Shown here: one piece after another, positions 43,722 to 53,311 of the stretch
How the letters are laid out: every line of letters starts with the position of its first letter
Numbering within the stretch: position 1 is the first letter of the stretch
DNA from: Brevundimonas diminuta 3F5N
GTDB lineage: Bacteria; Pseudomonadota; Alphaproteobacteria; Caulobacterales; Caulobacteraceae
Length of the DNA: 64,000 nucleotides
Assembly: GCF_900163625.1 (NCBI RefSeq)
Contig: NZ_FUIE01000016.1
Location: 1 to 64,000, forward strand
Direction: 5' to 3'
Notes under the pieces: generated by a model
What the model saw: only the letters and a program-made list of their open reading frames with translations
The model's database searches: none
Told to the model about the DNA's origin: nothing
Translations under genes and position numbers: made by a program

Positions 43722-45233
43722 ATGATGTCGATGAACGCCTTCGCCCCGATGCCCTATGATTCCGCCAACGACGCCGTGCAGGTGTCGTCCATGCCCCACA
43801 ACCTGGAGGCGGAGCAGGCCCTTCTGGGCTCGCTGATGTTCGACAACGCCGTGTTCGAGCGCCTGTCGGACCGTCTGCGCGGCAGCCATTTCTACGAGCC
43901 TTTCCACCAGCGCCTGTTCGACGCCATCGAGGACCACATCCGTCAGGGCCTGCTGGCCGAGCCGACCATCCTGATGGAGCGGTTCAAGCAGGACCCGGCG
44001 TTCCAGGAGTTCGGCGGCCTGCGCTATCTCGCAGACTTGGTGGATCGGGCGCCGCCCGCGGCCAACGCCCCCGACTATGCGCGCGTCGTCTATGACCTGG
44101 CCCTGCGCCGCGACCTGATCCGCATCGGCGGCGAGATCATCAAGGAGGCGCCCAATCCCGAGACGCCCGCCGACGAACAGATCGAACAGGCCGAGCAGAC
44201 GCTCTATTCGCTGGCCGAGACGGGCAAGCCGTCGTCGGGCTTCGTCAGCTTCTCCCACGCCCTGTCCGGCGCGGTCGAGATGGCGGGCGAGGCCTATCAG
44301 CGCGAGGGCAAGCTGGCCGGTCTGGCCACCCGTCTGGACGATCTGGACCAGAAGCTGGGCGGCCTGCACCCCTCTGACCTTCTGATCCTCGCGGGCCGTC
44401 CGTCGATGGGTAAGACGGCGCTGGCCACCAACATCGCCTTCAACGTCGCGCGCAACTATCGCTGGGAGCCGACGCCGGAAGGCGGGCGCAAAACCGTCGA
44501 CGGCGGCGTCGTCGCCTTCTACTCGTTGGAAATGAGCGCCGAACAGCTGGCCATGCGTATCCTGGCCGACGCGTCGGGCGTGTCTTCGGACAAGCTGCGT
44601 AAGGGCGAGATCGACGCCTCGGACTTCGGCAAGATCCGCGACGCGGCCATCGAGATCGGCGAAAGCCCCCTCTACATCGACGCCACCGGCGGCCTGTCCA
44701 TCTCCAAGCTGGCGGCGCGCGCGCGACGCCTGAAGCGGATGGAGAACGGCCTGGACCTGATCGTGGTCGACTACCTCCAGCTAGTGACGACCGGCGACAA
44801 CAGCCAGAAGAACCGGGTGCAGGAAGTGTCCGAAATCACCGGCGGCCTGAAGGCCCTGGCCAAGGAGCTGAACGTCCCCATCATCGCCCTGTCGCAGCTG
44901 TCGCGTCAGGTCGAGCAGCGCGAGGACAAGCGGCCCCAGTTGTCCGACCTGCGTGAATCCGGCTCGATCGAGCAGGACGCCGACTGCGTCATGTTCGTCT
45001 ATCGCGAAAGCTACTACCTGGGCCGGGCCGAGCCGCGCGAAGGCACCGAAGAACACCTGAAGTGGCAGGAAGACATGGACCGCCTGCAGCATCAGGCCGA
45101 AGTGGTCATCGGCAAGCAGCGTCACGGCCCCATCGGCATCGTCAAGCTGGCGTTCGATTCCAACACCACCCGCTTCGGCAATCTGGCGAACGACGGCCGC
45201 TACGGCAGCGCCTATGCGGATATTCCAGAGTAG
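43722..45233 (+). CDS. dnaB: Replicative DNA helicase DnaB
   Basis: DnaB is the hexameric 5'-3' helicase of the replication fork. The N-terminal collar domain (VSSMPHNLEAEQALLGSLM) is followed by the RecA-like motor with Walker A GRPSMGKTALATN near residues 226-238, FYSLEMSAEQLAMR and IVVDYLQLV. The motor ends with LSQLSRQVEQREDKRPQLSD. There is no intein. The start is ambiguous among ATG 43722, 43725 and 43731; I use 43722 (503 residues). alr follows, an order seen in other proteobacteria. Confidence 0.96.
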   Translation: MMSMNAFAPMPYDSANDAVQVSSMPHNLEAEQALLGSLMFDNAVFERLSDRLRGSHFYEPFHQRLFDAIEDHIRQGLLAEPTILMERFKQDPAFQEFGGLRYLADLVDRAPPAANAPDYARVVYDLALRRDLIRIGGEIIKEAPNPETPADEQIEQAEQTLYSLAETGKPSSGFVSFSHALSGAVEMAGEAYQREGKLAGLATRLDDLDQKLGGLHPSDLLILAGRPSMGKTALATNIAFNVARNYRWEPTPEGGRKTVDGGVVAFYSLEMSAEQLAMRILADASGVSSDKLRKGEIDASDFGKIRDAAIEIGESPLYIDATGGLSISKLAARARRLKRMENGLDLIVVDYLQLVTTGDNSQKNRVQEVSEITGGLKALAKELNVPIIALSQLSRQVEQREDKRPQLSDLRESGSIEQDADCVMFVYRESYYLGRAEPREGTEEHLKWQEDMDRLQHQAEVVIGKQRHGPIGIVKLAFDSNTTRFGNLANDGRYGSAYADIPE

Positions 45234-45247
45234 GCGCTCCTTCTCTG

Positions 45248-45349
45248 CCGTCATCGTCGGGCTTGACCCGACGATCCAGCCGCGCCGACGCCTGCCGCAT
45301 CCCCGCGCTGCGCTTGCTGGATGCTCGGATCAAGTCCGAGCATGACGGC
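45248..45349. repeat. Palindrome-bounded intergenic repeat, family B
   Basis: The arms 45248-45280 and 45316-45349 are inverted copies sharing GCTGGAT and CATGACGG-type ends. Each arm is itself a foldback: CGTCGGGCTTGACCCGACG on the left and GCTCGGATCAAGTCCGAGC on the right. The differing bases are paired within each arm, so the hairpins are preserved by compensating changes. It lies between dnaB and alr and is unrelated to family A. Confidence 0.75.
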
Positions 45350-45414
45350 GATGGAAGGGGCCGATGGTCGCGCAAAGACTGGCGCCGCCTGAACTGCGGA
45401 TTATAACCGTCGCC

Positions 45415-46464
45415 ATGACCTCCCCCGCCTTCGCTCCCGCCGTCCTCAACGTCGATCTGGACGCGCTCGCTCGCAATTATCACACCCTGGGCGCCGTCAG
45501 CGGCTCGCCGGTCAATCCGGTCGTGAAGGCCGACGGCTATGGCTTGGGCGCCGCCGCCGTGACCCAGCGTCTGATGGCCGAGGGCGCGCGCACCTTCTTC
45601 GTCGCCCGCGCGGCCGAGGGCGTGCGCCTGCGCGAGGCGATCGGGCCTGAGCCGGTCATCTATATTCTGGACGGCTGCCACGGAGACGGGGCCGCCATGC
45701 TCAAGGCGTCCAACCTGCGGCCCGTCATCAATCACCCGACCCAGCTTCAGACCTGGCAGGCGGCGGGCGGCGGCGCCTGCGGGCTTCAGATCGACACCGG
45801 CATGAACCGGCTGGGCTTCCGCGTCGAGGACGCGCCGGAACCCTTCGCAGGCCTCGAACTGGTGATGACCCACCTGGCCTGCGCCGACGAGCCGTCGAAC
45901 CCGCTGAACCGCGCCCAGCGCGACGCCTATGCGGCGGCGGCCCAGCGCTATCCGGGCGTGACGCGCTCCTTCGCCAATTCAGGCGGCTGCTTCCTGGGGC
46001 CGGACTTCGCCTTCGACGTGGTGCGGCCGGGCATTTGCCTCTACGGCGGCGGGCCGGAAGGCCGTCCCCATGACAAGATCGCTCCCGTCGCCAGCCTGAT
46101 CGCCCAGGCGGTGCAGGTGCGCGACGTGCCCGCGGGCGAAACCGTCGGCTATTCGCAAGGGTATAAGGCGGAGCGGCCGATGCGCGTGGCGACCTGCGGC
46201 GCGGGCTACGCCGACGGCGTTCTGCGCAGCTACAGCCCCAAGGGGCAGGTCTTCATCGCAGGCGAGATGCGGCCGATCATCGGCCGGGTGTCGATGGACG
46301 TGCTGGCGGTCGATGTGACCGGCCTGGACGTCAAGGCGGGCGATCCGGTCGAGATCTTCGGCGCCAATCGCCTGATCGACGACGCGGCGGCGGCGGCGGG
46401 CACCATCAGCTATGAGTTGCTGACCTCGATCACGCCGCGCGTGCCGCGCGTCTATCAGGGCTGA
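45415..46464 (+). CDS. alr: Alanine racemase
   Basis: Alr supplies D-alanine for peptidoglycan. The 349-residue fold-type III PLP enzyme has the cofactor Lys38 in NPVVKADGYGLGA. The PLP-phosphate-binding and C-terminal catalytic Tyr regions appear in ICLYGGGPEG and VATCGAGYADGVLR, and GRVSMDVLAVDVT is also typical. I chose the ATG at 45415; an earlier in-frame ATG at 45364 lies in the gap after the repeat. A terminator separates it from the convergent Yip1 gene. Confidence 0.95.
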   Translation: MTSPAFAPAVLNVDLDALARNYHTLGAVSGSPVNPVVKADGYGLGAAAVTQRLMAEGARTFFVARAAEGVRLREAIGPEPVIYILDGCHGDGAAMLKASNLRPVINHPTQLQTWQAAGGGACGLQIDTGMNRLGFRVEDAPEPFAGLELVMTHLACADEPSNPLNRAQRDAYAAAAQRYPGVTRSFANSGGCFLGPDFAFDVVRPGICLYGGGPEGRPHDKIAPVASLIAQAVQVRDVPAGETVGYSQGYKAERPMRVATCGAGYADGVLRSYSPKGQVFIAGEMRPIIGRVSMDVLAVDVTGLDVKAGDPVEIFGANRLIDDAAAAAGTISYELLTSITPRVPRVYQG

Positions 46465-46470
46465 ATAGCA

Positions 46471-46502
46471 AAGGGCTGAGGCGCAAGGCCCCAGCCCTTC
46501 TT
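46471..46502 (+). terminator. Terminator between alr and the Yip1-type gene
   Basis: AAGGGCTG...GGC, a GCAA loop, then GCC...CAGCCCTT and CTTC. It lies six bases after the alr stop between convergent genes and may act in both directions. Confidence 0.7.
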
Positions 46503-46507
46503 CAGGC

Positions 46508-47125
46508 TTAGCTCAGGGCGAACGCCGTCGCGCCTGCGCCCACGATGACGAAGCTGGCGATCACCGCGCCGACGATGGCGAAGACGATGGCGTTCAGGAT
46601 GATGGCCGCGACCACCACGACGATGGTGTAGCCCAGCGCCTTGTCGGCGGCGGTCTTCATCAACGTCGGCAGGCCCAGATACATCAGGTAGAAGCCGTAC
46701 AAGCCCAGCAGGCCCGCCAGCCAGGCCAACATCGGCAGGACGTTCAGCACGCCCGCCACCCAGGCGGCAGTCATGGAATAGACGGCGACCTGCATCGCCT
46801 TCACCGGGTTCTTGGTCCCGCCGAAGGTCGGGGCTAGGGCGTCGATGATCAGGCCCAGCACATAGACGCTGACCAGGCTCAGCACATAGCTGAGCGCACC
46901 GCCCAGCAGCGGGCCGACTAGGCCGCGATGACCAAAGGCGATCTGGCCCACGATGGTCGCCACCGCCGGAATGGCCGCCAGGATGACGGCGTAGCTGGTG
47001 AACAGCCCCTTGATGCTGGCGCTTTCGGCGTCGATCACCGGCCATTCGAACTTGGGCCGTGTCAGGATGTATTTGGCCCGCGAGACGAGCGAGGGGTCGA
47101 CGGCGGGGGGATTTTCAAGGGTCAT
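46508..47125 (-). CDS. Yip1-domain integral membrane protein
   Basis: A 205-residue protein with about five hydrophobic segments. The N-terminal soluble part contains VSRAKYILTRPKFEWPVIDAE, typical of bacterial Yip1-family proteins, then SYAVILAAIPAVATIVGQI begins the membrane region. KALGYTIVVVVAAIIL lies near the C-terminal helices. No signal peptide is seen. The function of bacterial Yip1 proteins is unknown. The gene stands alone between alr and radA. Confidence 0.8.
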   Translation of the reverse strand: MTLENPPAVDPSLVSRAKYILTRPKFEWPVIDAESASIKGLFTSYAVILAAIPAVATIVGQIAFGHRGLVGPLLGGALSYVLSLVSVYVLGLIIDALAPTFGGTKNPVKAMQVAVYSMTAAWVAGVLNVLPMLAWLAGLLGLYGFYLMYLGLPTLMKTAADKALGYTIVVVVAAIILNAIVFAIVGAVIASFVIVGAGATAFALS

Positions 47126-47286
47126 TCGTTAGCCTTCTGGGCGGTTGAGTCGGATCACGGCCTTATCATGTCAGAATGACGGCTGTGTGGATGCCGACGC
47201 AACCCCGCAGTCTCCCTATGACAGTTTCGGACGCAGGGCGTTCCAAGCCGCCTGCCCTCGCCCGCCTGATCTGCTAGGTCTGACGC

Positions 47287-48660
47287 ATGGCGCGCGACTC
47301 TCTTCTCTTCGTCTGCAAATCCTGCGGGGCGGTTCATTCCAAATGGGCCGGGCAGTGCTCGGCCTGCGGCGAGTGGAACGCCCTGGTTGAGGAATCCAAG
47401 GCGGCCCCGCCGGGCGCCATGAAGCCCGCCTCGACCGCGCGCGGCCGCGGGGTGCAGTTCGAGACGTTGCAGTCCGACACGCCCGAGCCGCCGCGTATCG
47501 TCACCGGCGTGACCGAGTTCGACCGCGTCTGCGGCGGCGGCGTGGTGCCGGGATCGGCCATCCTGCTGGGCGGCGACCCCGGCGTCGGCAAGTCGACCCT
47601 GCTGTTGGAGGTCACGGCCAAGGCCGCCCGCAACGGCGCCAAGGTCGCCTATATCTCGGGCGAAGAGGCGATCGAGCAGATCCGCGCCCGCGCCAAACGC
47701 ATGGGCGTGGCCGACGCCGATGTGTCGCTGGCCTCCGCCACCGCGCTGCGCGACATCCTGACGACGCTGAAGCGCGATCCGTTCGACATCGTCATCATCG
47801 ACTCCATCCAGACGCTGTGGAGCGACGCGCACGACGCCGGGCCGGGCTCCATCACCCAGGTGCGCGCCTGCGCCGCCGAACTGGTGCGGCTGGCCAAGAA
47901 CGGCGGCCCGGCCATCGTCCTGGTTGGCCACGTCACCAAGGACGGCCAGATCGCCGGGCCGCGCGTAGTCGAACACATGGTCGACGCCGTTCTCAGCTTC
48001 GAAGGCGAGCGCGGCTATCCCTTCCGCATCCTGCGCGCGGGCAAGAACCGTTTCGGCGCCACCGACGAGATCGGCGTGTTCGAGATGGGCGACGCCGGCC
48101 TGCGCGAAGTGCCCAACCCCTCGGCCTTGTTCCTGGGCGAAGGAAAGGACCGGGCGCCCGGCGCCGCCGTCTTCGCCGGGATCGAGGGATCGCGCCCGGT
48201 TCTGGTGGAAATTCAGGCTCTTGTTGCACCCTCTGCATATGGCACGCCAAGACGGGCGGTCGTCGGCTGGGACTCGGGTCGTCTCGCCATGCTGCTGGCG
48301 GTGCTGGAGGCGCGCTGCGGTCTGGGGTTCGGAGACAAGGACGTCTATCTGAACGTCGCGGGCGGCATGAGGATCAACGAACCCGCCGCCGACCTGGCCG
48401 CCGCCGCCGCCCTGATCTCATCGGCGCTGGACATGCCCCTGCCCCAGGGCTGCGTCGTCTTTGGCGAGATCGGCCTGTCTGGCGAGGTCCGTGCCGTCGG
48501 CCGCGCCGAGGCCCGCCTGCGCGAGGCGAAGAAGCTGGGCTTCGAGCGCGCCCTCGCGCCGCCACAAGCCAATGGCAAGGTGAAGAAGGGCGATGTCGCT
48601 CTGACCGTCGTCACCCGCCTGACCGACGCGGTCGAGCGAATCTCCCAGAACCGCTACTAA
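47287..48660 (+). CDS. radA: DNA repair protein RadA
   Basis: RadA/Sms helps branch migration during recombination. The 457-residue protein has an N-terminal zinc finger (CKSC...CSAC), then a RecA-like ATPase with Walker A GGDPGVGKST near residues 96-105. The RadA-specific KNRFG motif (AGKNRFGATDE) follows, and a Lon-protease-like C-terminal domain has no catalytic role. It precedes cvpA and purF, a common neighbourhood. Confidence 0.96.
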   Translation: MARDSLLFVCKSCGAVHSKWAGQCSACGEWNALVEESKAAPPGAMKPASTARGRGVQFETLQSDTPEPPRIVTGVTEFDRVCGGGVVPGSAILLGGDPGVGKSTLLLEVTAKAARNGAKVAYISGEEAIEQIRARAKRMGVADADVSLASATALRDILTTLKRDPFDIVIIDSIQTLWSDAHDAGPGSITQVRACAAELVRLAKNGGPAIVLVGHVTKDGQIAGPRVVEHMVDAVLSFEGERGYPFRILRAGKNRFGATDEIGVFEMGDAGLREVPNPSALFLGEGKDRAPGAAVFAGIEGSRPVLVEIQALVAPSAYGTPRRAVVGWDSGRLAMLLAVLEARCGLGFGDKDVYLNVAGGMRINEPAADLAAAAALISSALDMPLPQGCVVFGEIGLSGEVRAVGRAEARLREAKKLGFERALAPPQANGKVKKGDVALTVVTRLTDAVERISQNRY

Positions 48661-48693
48661 GGCGCGTTCCCATCCCTTGAGGCCGCAGAGCGC

Positions 48694-49230
48694 GTGACCG
48701 GCTACGACGTCTTCGTGATCCTGGCCCTGCTGGCCTCGGGCGCCGCCGGATGGTTCCGGGGCGGCATGCGCGAGATCACGGCCCTGCTCAGTTTTCTTCT
48801 GGCGGCGCTGCTGGCGCTCATCACCCTGCCGTGGACGGCGCCGATCGGGCGCGGCCTGGTCGATCCGGACTGGGCCGGGTCGGTGCTGGCCGTGGGGCTG
48901 GTCTTCGTCATCCTCTACTTCGGCCTGCGCTTCCTCGGTTCGGCCATTTCGCAGGGCGCGCGCGGCCATGCGCTGGGCGTGCTGGACCAGACGCTGGGCC
49001 TTGCTGTCGGCCTGGTTCGCGCCCTGGGCCTGATCGGCGCGGTGCACCTGGTCATCATGGGCGCCATGCAGGACAACCCGCCGCGCTGGCTGTCCGAAGC
49101 CGCGACGGCGCCCGTCAGCGAAGGCGCCGCCCGCGCCATCCAGATCGTGCTGCCGACCCTGGGCAAGGGCGCCGACGCCCTGACTCCCGTCGTCGGTTCT
49201 TCCGTTCGCGAAGGGTTTTCCGACCAATGA
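48694..49230 (+). CDS. cvpA: CvpA family membrane protein
   Basis: A 178-residue protein with four hydrophobic segments in the first 130 residues and a soluble C-terminus. It contains the family pattern GWFRGGMREITALLSFLLA and LDQTLGLAVGLVRAL. The start is GTG at 48694. CvpA was first noted in colicin V production, and its normal role appears to lie in envelope homeostasis. It directly precedes purF, as in E. coli. Confidence 0.88.
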   Translation: MTGYDVFVILALLASGAAGWFRGGMREITALLSFLLAALLALITLPWTAPIGRGLVDPDWAGSVLAVGLVFVILYFGLRFLGSAISQGARGHALGVLDQTLGLAVGLVRALGLIGAVHLVIMGAMQDNPPRWLSEAATAPVSEGAARAIQIVLPTLGKGADALTPVVGSSVREGFSDQ

Positions 49231-49311
49231 GGCTTGCCCCGGACGCCTGGGCGGCTTACGTGCGCGGCGCCGCCCTTTGAGTTATCCTTCCCCGGTCATC
49301 GGAGCCTGACG

Positions 49312-50817
49312 ATGCGCCACCATATCGCCGAACCCGTCGTTCACCGTGAGCATTGGCGTGAGCCGGAAGACGACCAGCTGCGCCTCGAATGCGGCGTCTG
49401 CGGCGTCTGGGGCGCGCCCGAGAACGAGGCGTCCTCCATCGTCGCCCTGGGCCTGCACGCCCTGCAGCATCGGGGCCAGGAAGCCTGCGGCATCGCCAGC
49501 GTCCACGACGACCGCTTCTACACCGAACGGCATCAGGGCCTTGTCGGCGACGCCTTCGGCAACGCCGAACTGACGAAGCGCCTGCCGGGCCAGGCCTCCA
49601 TCGGCCACACCCGCTACTCCACCGCCGGCGGCAGCTTCCTGCGCAACATCCAGCCGATGTTCGCCGATCTGGATCAGGGCGGCATCGCCATCGCCCACAA
49701 CGGCAACCTGACGAATTTCAAATACCTGCACGCACAACTTGTCTCGGAAGGCGCGATTTTCCAGTCGACTTCGGACTCCGAGGCCATCCTTCACCTGATC
49801 GCCCGCAGCCGTAAGGCCAAGATCGTCGATCGCTTCATCGACGCCCTGAGCCGGATCGAGGGCGGCTACGCCCTGGTGGCCCAGACCCGCTACAAGATGA
49901 TCGGCGCGCGCGACCCGCTGGGCATCCGCCCGCTGGTGCTGGGCAAGGTCGGCGAAGCCTGGGTGCTGGCGTCCGAGACCTGCGCCCTCGACACCATCGG
50001 CGCCACCTTCGTGCGCGATGTCGAACACGGCGAAGTCGTGGTCATCGACGAGGAAGGCCTGACCTCGATCAAGCCCTTCGCCGCGCGGGCCGCCCGTCCG
50101 TGCCTGTTCGAATACGTCTACTTCGCCCGTCCCGATTCCGTCGTGAACGGCCTGTCGGTCTATGATGTCCGCAAGGAGATGGGCCGCCGCCTGGCGCGCG
50201 AACACACGGTCGAAGCCGACATCGTGGTGCCGGTGCCCGACTCGGGCGTGCCCGCCGCCCTCGGCTACGCCCAGGAAAGCGGCCTGCCCTATGAAATGGG
50301 CATCATCCGCAGCCACTATCTGGGCCGCACCTTCATCCAGCCCAGCCAGGGCGCCCGTCAGAAGGGCGTGCGGATGAAGCACAGCCCCAACCGCGCCGCT
50401 CTTGAAGGCAAGCGCGTCGTGCTGATCGACGATTCCATCGTGCGCGGCACCACCTCGCTGAAGCTGGTCCGCGCCGTGCGCGCGGCAGGCGCCAAGGAGG
50501 TTCACCTGCGCTCGGCCAGCCCGCAAATCCTGTTCCCCGACTTCTACGGCATCGACATGCCCGAGCGGTCGCAGCTGATGGCCGCCACCCACAGCATGGA
50601 AGAAATGCGCGCGGTGCTGGAAGTCGACTCCCTCGGTTTCCTGTCCATCGACGGCCTGTATGACGCCCTGGGCGCCGGACCGCGCAACGCAGCCAGCCCA
50701 CAGTACACCGACCACTATTTCACCGGCGACTATCCGACCCGCCTGCTGGACCGTGAGATAGAGGAAGGCGGCCGCGATCCGCGCGGGAAGCAACTTTCTC
50801 TGCTGGTGACCGCTTAA
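49312..50817 (+). CDS. purF: Amidophosphoribosyltransferase
   Basis: PurF makes phosphoribosylamine, the committed step of purine synthesis. I chose the ATG at 49312 (MRHHIAEPVV), so that a 26-residue propeptide precedes Cys27 of ECGVCGVWG; Cys27 is the N-terminal-nucleophile residue of the glutaminase domain. HRGQEACGIA and GHTRYSTAG follow. The phosphoribosyltransferase domain has the PRPP motif VVLIDDSIVRGTT. The protein is 501 residues. Feedback control by purine nucleotides is expected from the family. Confidence 0.95.
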   Translation: MRHHIAEPVVHREHWREPEDDQLRLECGVCGVWGAPENEASSIVALGLHALQHRGQEACGIASVHDDRFYTERHQGLVGDAFGNAELTKRLPGQASIGHTRYSTAGGSFLRNIQPMFADLDQGGIAIAHNGNLTNFKYLHAQLVSEGAIFQSTSDSEAILHLIARSRKAKIVDRFIDALSRIEGGYALVAQTRYKMIGARDPLGIRPLVLGKVGEAWVLASETCALDTIGATFVRDVEHGEVVVIDEEGLTSIKPFAARAARPCLFEYVYFARPDSVVNGLSVYDVRKEMGRRLAREHTVEADIVVPVPDSGVPAALGYAQESGLPYEMGIIRSHYLGRTFIQPSQGARQKGVRMKHSPNRAALEGKRVVLIDDSIVRGTTSLKLVRAVRAAGAKEVHLRSASPQILFPDFYGIDMPERSQLMAATHSMEEMRAVLEVDSLGFLSIDGLYDALGAGPRNAASPQYTDHYFTGDYPTRLLDREIEEGGRDPRGKQLSLLVTA

Positions 50818-50823
50818 GGCTGG

Positions 50824-51165
50824 ATGATCCAGCTCGGCTACTTCACGCTCGACACCCCTGACGTCGACAAGGCCCGCGTCTTCTACGCGGGCCTGTTCGG
50901 CTGGCGCTTCGACGAGGCCTCGTCCAGTCCGACCTACGCCCATGTCACGGGGTCCGACCCCGCCTTCGGCCTCACCAAGGGCGAGCACAAGGCCTTCCCC
51001 AACCTCTATTTCAGCGTGGACGACATCCACGCCGCCTGCGCCCGCGTGACCGAGCTCGGCGGCCGCGCAGCCGTGCCCGCCGAAAGCCCGTCCGGCCTAT
51101 CCGTCGTGGTCAGCGACGATCAGGGCGTCAGCTTCAGCCTGTGGCAGGCCGCGCCGGGCTACTGA
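50824..51165 (+). CDS. VOC (glyoxalase-fold) protein
   Basis: A 113-residue single-domain protein starting QLGYFTLDTPDVDKARVFYA and ending VVVSDDQGVSFSLWQ, with the two beta-alpha-beta-beta-beta halves of the superfamily. It starts six bases after purF and is probably co-transcribed. It differs clearly from the VOC protein at 3959. No substrate can be named. Confidence 0.8.
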   Translation: MIQLGYFTLDTPDVDKARVFYAGLFGWRFDEASSSPTYAHVTGSDPAFGLTKGEHKAFPNLYFSVDDIHAACARVTELGGRAAVPAESPSGLSVVVSDDQGVSFSLWQAAPGY

Positions 51166-51204
51166 GCCTTTCGCCGGACGTCGGGCCGCGCTATCAGCGG
51201 CCCC

Positions 51205-51966
51205 ATGTCCGAACACGCTTCCCTCCCCCTCGCCAACCGCGTCGCCCTGGTTGTCGGCGCTTCGCGCGGCATCGGCCGCGAATCCGCTCTGGCCCTGGCC
51301 AAGGCCGGCGCCCACGTCATCGCCGCCGCACGCACCCAGGGCGCCCTCGAGGAGCTGGACGACGAAATCTTCGCCGCCACCGGCCAGCACGCCAGCCTGG
51401 TTCCGTTCGACCTGGTGGACGGCGGCGCCATCGACCGCCTGGGCGGCGCCCTGTTCCAGCGCTTCGGCAAGCTGGACATCTGGGTCCAGGCGGCCGCCAC
51501 CATGGGCCCGTCGGGCCTGACCCCGGTCGCCCACGCCGAGCCGCGCGAGTTCGCCAAGGTCGAGAAGATCAACTTCACCGGCGTCTATCGCCTGATCCGC
51601 TCGCTGGAGCCGCTGCTGCGCGCCTCCGACGCCGGACGCGCCATCCATCTGACCACCAGCGTCGCCAGCCAGCCGCGCGCCTTCTGGGGCATGTACGCCG
51701 CGACCAAGGCGGGCGCCGAGGCCCTGGTCAAATGCTGGGCCGACGAGATCGAAAGCACCCCCGTGCGCGCCAGCATCGTCGATCCGGGTCGGATGCAGAC
51801 GCAGTTGCGCGCCCAGGCGTTTCCGGGTGAAGATCCCAGCGTTCTTCCACATCCCTCGGAGATCGGTCCCCTGATCGTCGAACTGGCCCGCCCTGATCTC
51901 ACCCCGCCTCTGACGGTCAGCTTCAAGGAATGGAAGCAAGGCCTGTCGGCGGACGCCCTGGTCTGA
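51205..51966 (+). CDS. Short-chain dehydrogenase/reductase
   Basis: A 253-residue classical SDR. The cofactor motif is VVGASRGIGRESALAL near residues 15-30, and the catalytic Tyr/Lys lies in MYAATKAGAEAL. A Ser-containing TTSVASQ strand precedes them, and VDPGRMQT follows. The NAG element is altered to QAAATMG. The substrate is unknown. It sits between a VOC gene and an O-antigen-ligase-like gene, with a seven-base gap to the latter. Confidence 0.88.
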   Translation: MSEHASLPLANRVALVVGASRGIGRESALALAKAGAHVIAAARTQGALEELDDEIFAATGQHASLVPFDLVDGGAIDRLGGALFQRFGKLDIWVQAAATMGPSGLTPVAHAEPREFAKVEKINFTGVYRLIRSLEPLLRASDAGRAIHLTTSVASQPRAFWGMYAATKAGAEALVKCWADEIESTPVRASIVDPGRMQTQLRAQAFPGEDPSVLPHPSEIGPLIVELARPDLTPPLTVSFKEWKQGLSADALV

Positions 51967-51973
51967 TCTGCGC

Positions 51974-53305
51974 GTGATCGAGGGGCTGGATCCGGGCGCA
52001 CGGTCGCTAGCGAACCCGGCGGCGAAACGCCCCTCGCTTCCACTTGTGCGCGCCGCCCCCCTGGCCGACATCGTCGCCGTGGTCGCTTCGGTCGGGCTGA
52101 TCCTCACCTACGTCGGTTTCTGGAGCGCGCCGCTGACCGGCTACGGCGCGAGGTCCGCGGACTTCCTGCGCAACTTCTACTACCCGGCCTATCTGCTGGC
52201 GCTGATCCTGGTCTGCCTGCGGCCTGAGCGCGCGCTCAAAGGCCTGATACGATCGCCGCTTCTGATCGCGCTCCTGCTGCTGACGGCGGCGACCTACTTC
52301 TGGTCGATCATGCCGGAGCTGACCGCACGGCGCATACCCGCCCTGGCCTTCACCACCCTGGCGGGCGTCGCGCTGGCCTCGCGGTGGAGCTGGCGCAGCC
52401 TGACGGAAATCATCGCCGGAACCCTGGCGGTCCTGGCGATCCTGTCCTTTCTTGTCGGGGCGCTGCTGCCTCAGATGGGACGGATGGACGAGATCTTCCC
52501 CGGCGCCTGGCGCGGCCTGTGGCTGGAGAAGAACTCCATGGGCAACGTCATGGTCAAGACGACCGTCTTCCTGCTGGCGGCCGGCGTGATGGCTCCCGAG
52601 CGGCGCAAGTTGTGGTTCGGTCTCGCCGTCGTCCCCGTCATGCTGATCCTGCTGTCGACGTCGAAGACCGCCCTGGTCGTCCTGATCCTGTCTCTGGCGT
52701 CCATGGGCTTTGTCGCCGTGGTCAAGTCTGGACCCCTGCGTGCGGTCGTCGCCACCTGGCTGGCCGTTGTCTTCGTCATCGGCGGGGGCCTGCTGATCGC
52801 GATGGAAACCGACACCTTCTTCGCCCTGCTCGGCAAGGACGCGACCCTGACCGGGCGAACCGAAATCTGGTCAGGCATCATGCAGCAGATGGCCGAGCAC
52901 CCCTGGAAAGGCTTCGGCTACGGCGCCGTATGGGACGATCCCAGCTTCACCGGCCCCAAGGCCTGGATCGGCTATCAGGCGCACTTCACGCCCGCCGATG
53001 CACACAGCGGCTGGCTGGAGCTGTACATCGCCCTGGGCCTGGGCGGCGTCATCCTGTTCGCCCTGTTCCTGACGCAGATCTGGGCGCAGTCCCTGTGGGC
53101 GGCCTACACCAGCCCAGGCGGCTGGCTGGCCCTGCCGCTGATCGCGTCTTTCACCGTGACGATGCTGACCGAGAGCATCGCCATGAACTGGCATGAACTG
53201 CGTTGGGTGATCGTCGTGGCGCTGGCGCTGAAGCTGGCGTTGGGGGACGAACCGACAGCCCCATCCCGGCCGCACCTCAAGAGAGGCGCGACCGGGCAGG
53301 TCTGA
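51974..53305 (+). CDS. O-antigen ligase family (WaaL/Wzy_C) membrane protein
   Basis: A 443-residue polytopic protein with about eleven hydrophobic segments. The large periplasmic loop holds TGRTEIWSGIMQQMAEHPWK, GYGAVWDD and the conserved DAHSGWLELYIALGLGG, whose His is the family's key residue. The start is GTG at 51974. Family members ligate O-polysaccharide or other polymers to lipid acceptors; the exact polymer cannot be told, and no other polysaccharide genes are next to it. It converges on der. Confidence 0.85.
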   Translation: MIEGLDPGARSLANPAAKRPSLPLVRAAPLADIVAVVASVGLILTYVGFWSAPLTGYGARSADFLRNFYYPAYLLALILVCLRPERALKGLIRSPLLIALLLLTAATYFWSIMPELTARRIPALAFTTLAGVALASRWSWRSLTEIIAGTLAVLAILSFLVGALLPQMGRMDEIFPGAWRGLWLEKNSMGNVMVKTTVFLLAAGVMAPERRKLWFGLAVVPVMLILLSTSKTALVVLILSLASMGFVAVVKSGPLRAVVATWLAVVFVIGGGLLIAMETDTFFALLGKDATLTGRTEIWSGIMQQMAEHPWKGFGYGAVWDDPSFTGPKAWIGYQAHFTPADAHSGWLELYIALGLGGVILFALFLTQIWAQSLWAAYTSPGGWLALPLIASFTVTMLTESIAMNWHELRWVIVVALALKLALGDEPTAPSRPHLKRGATGQV

Positions 53306-53311
53306 TGTGAA

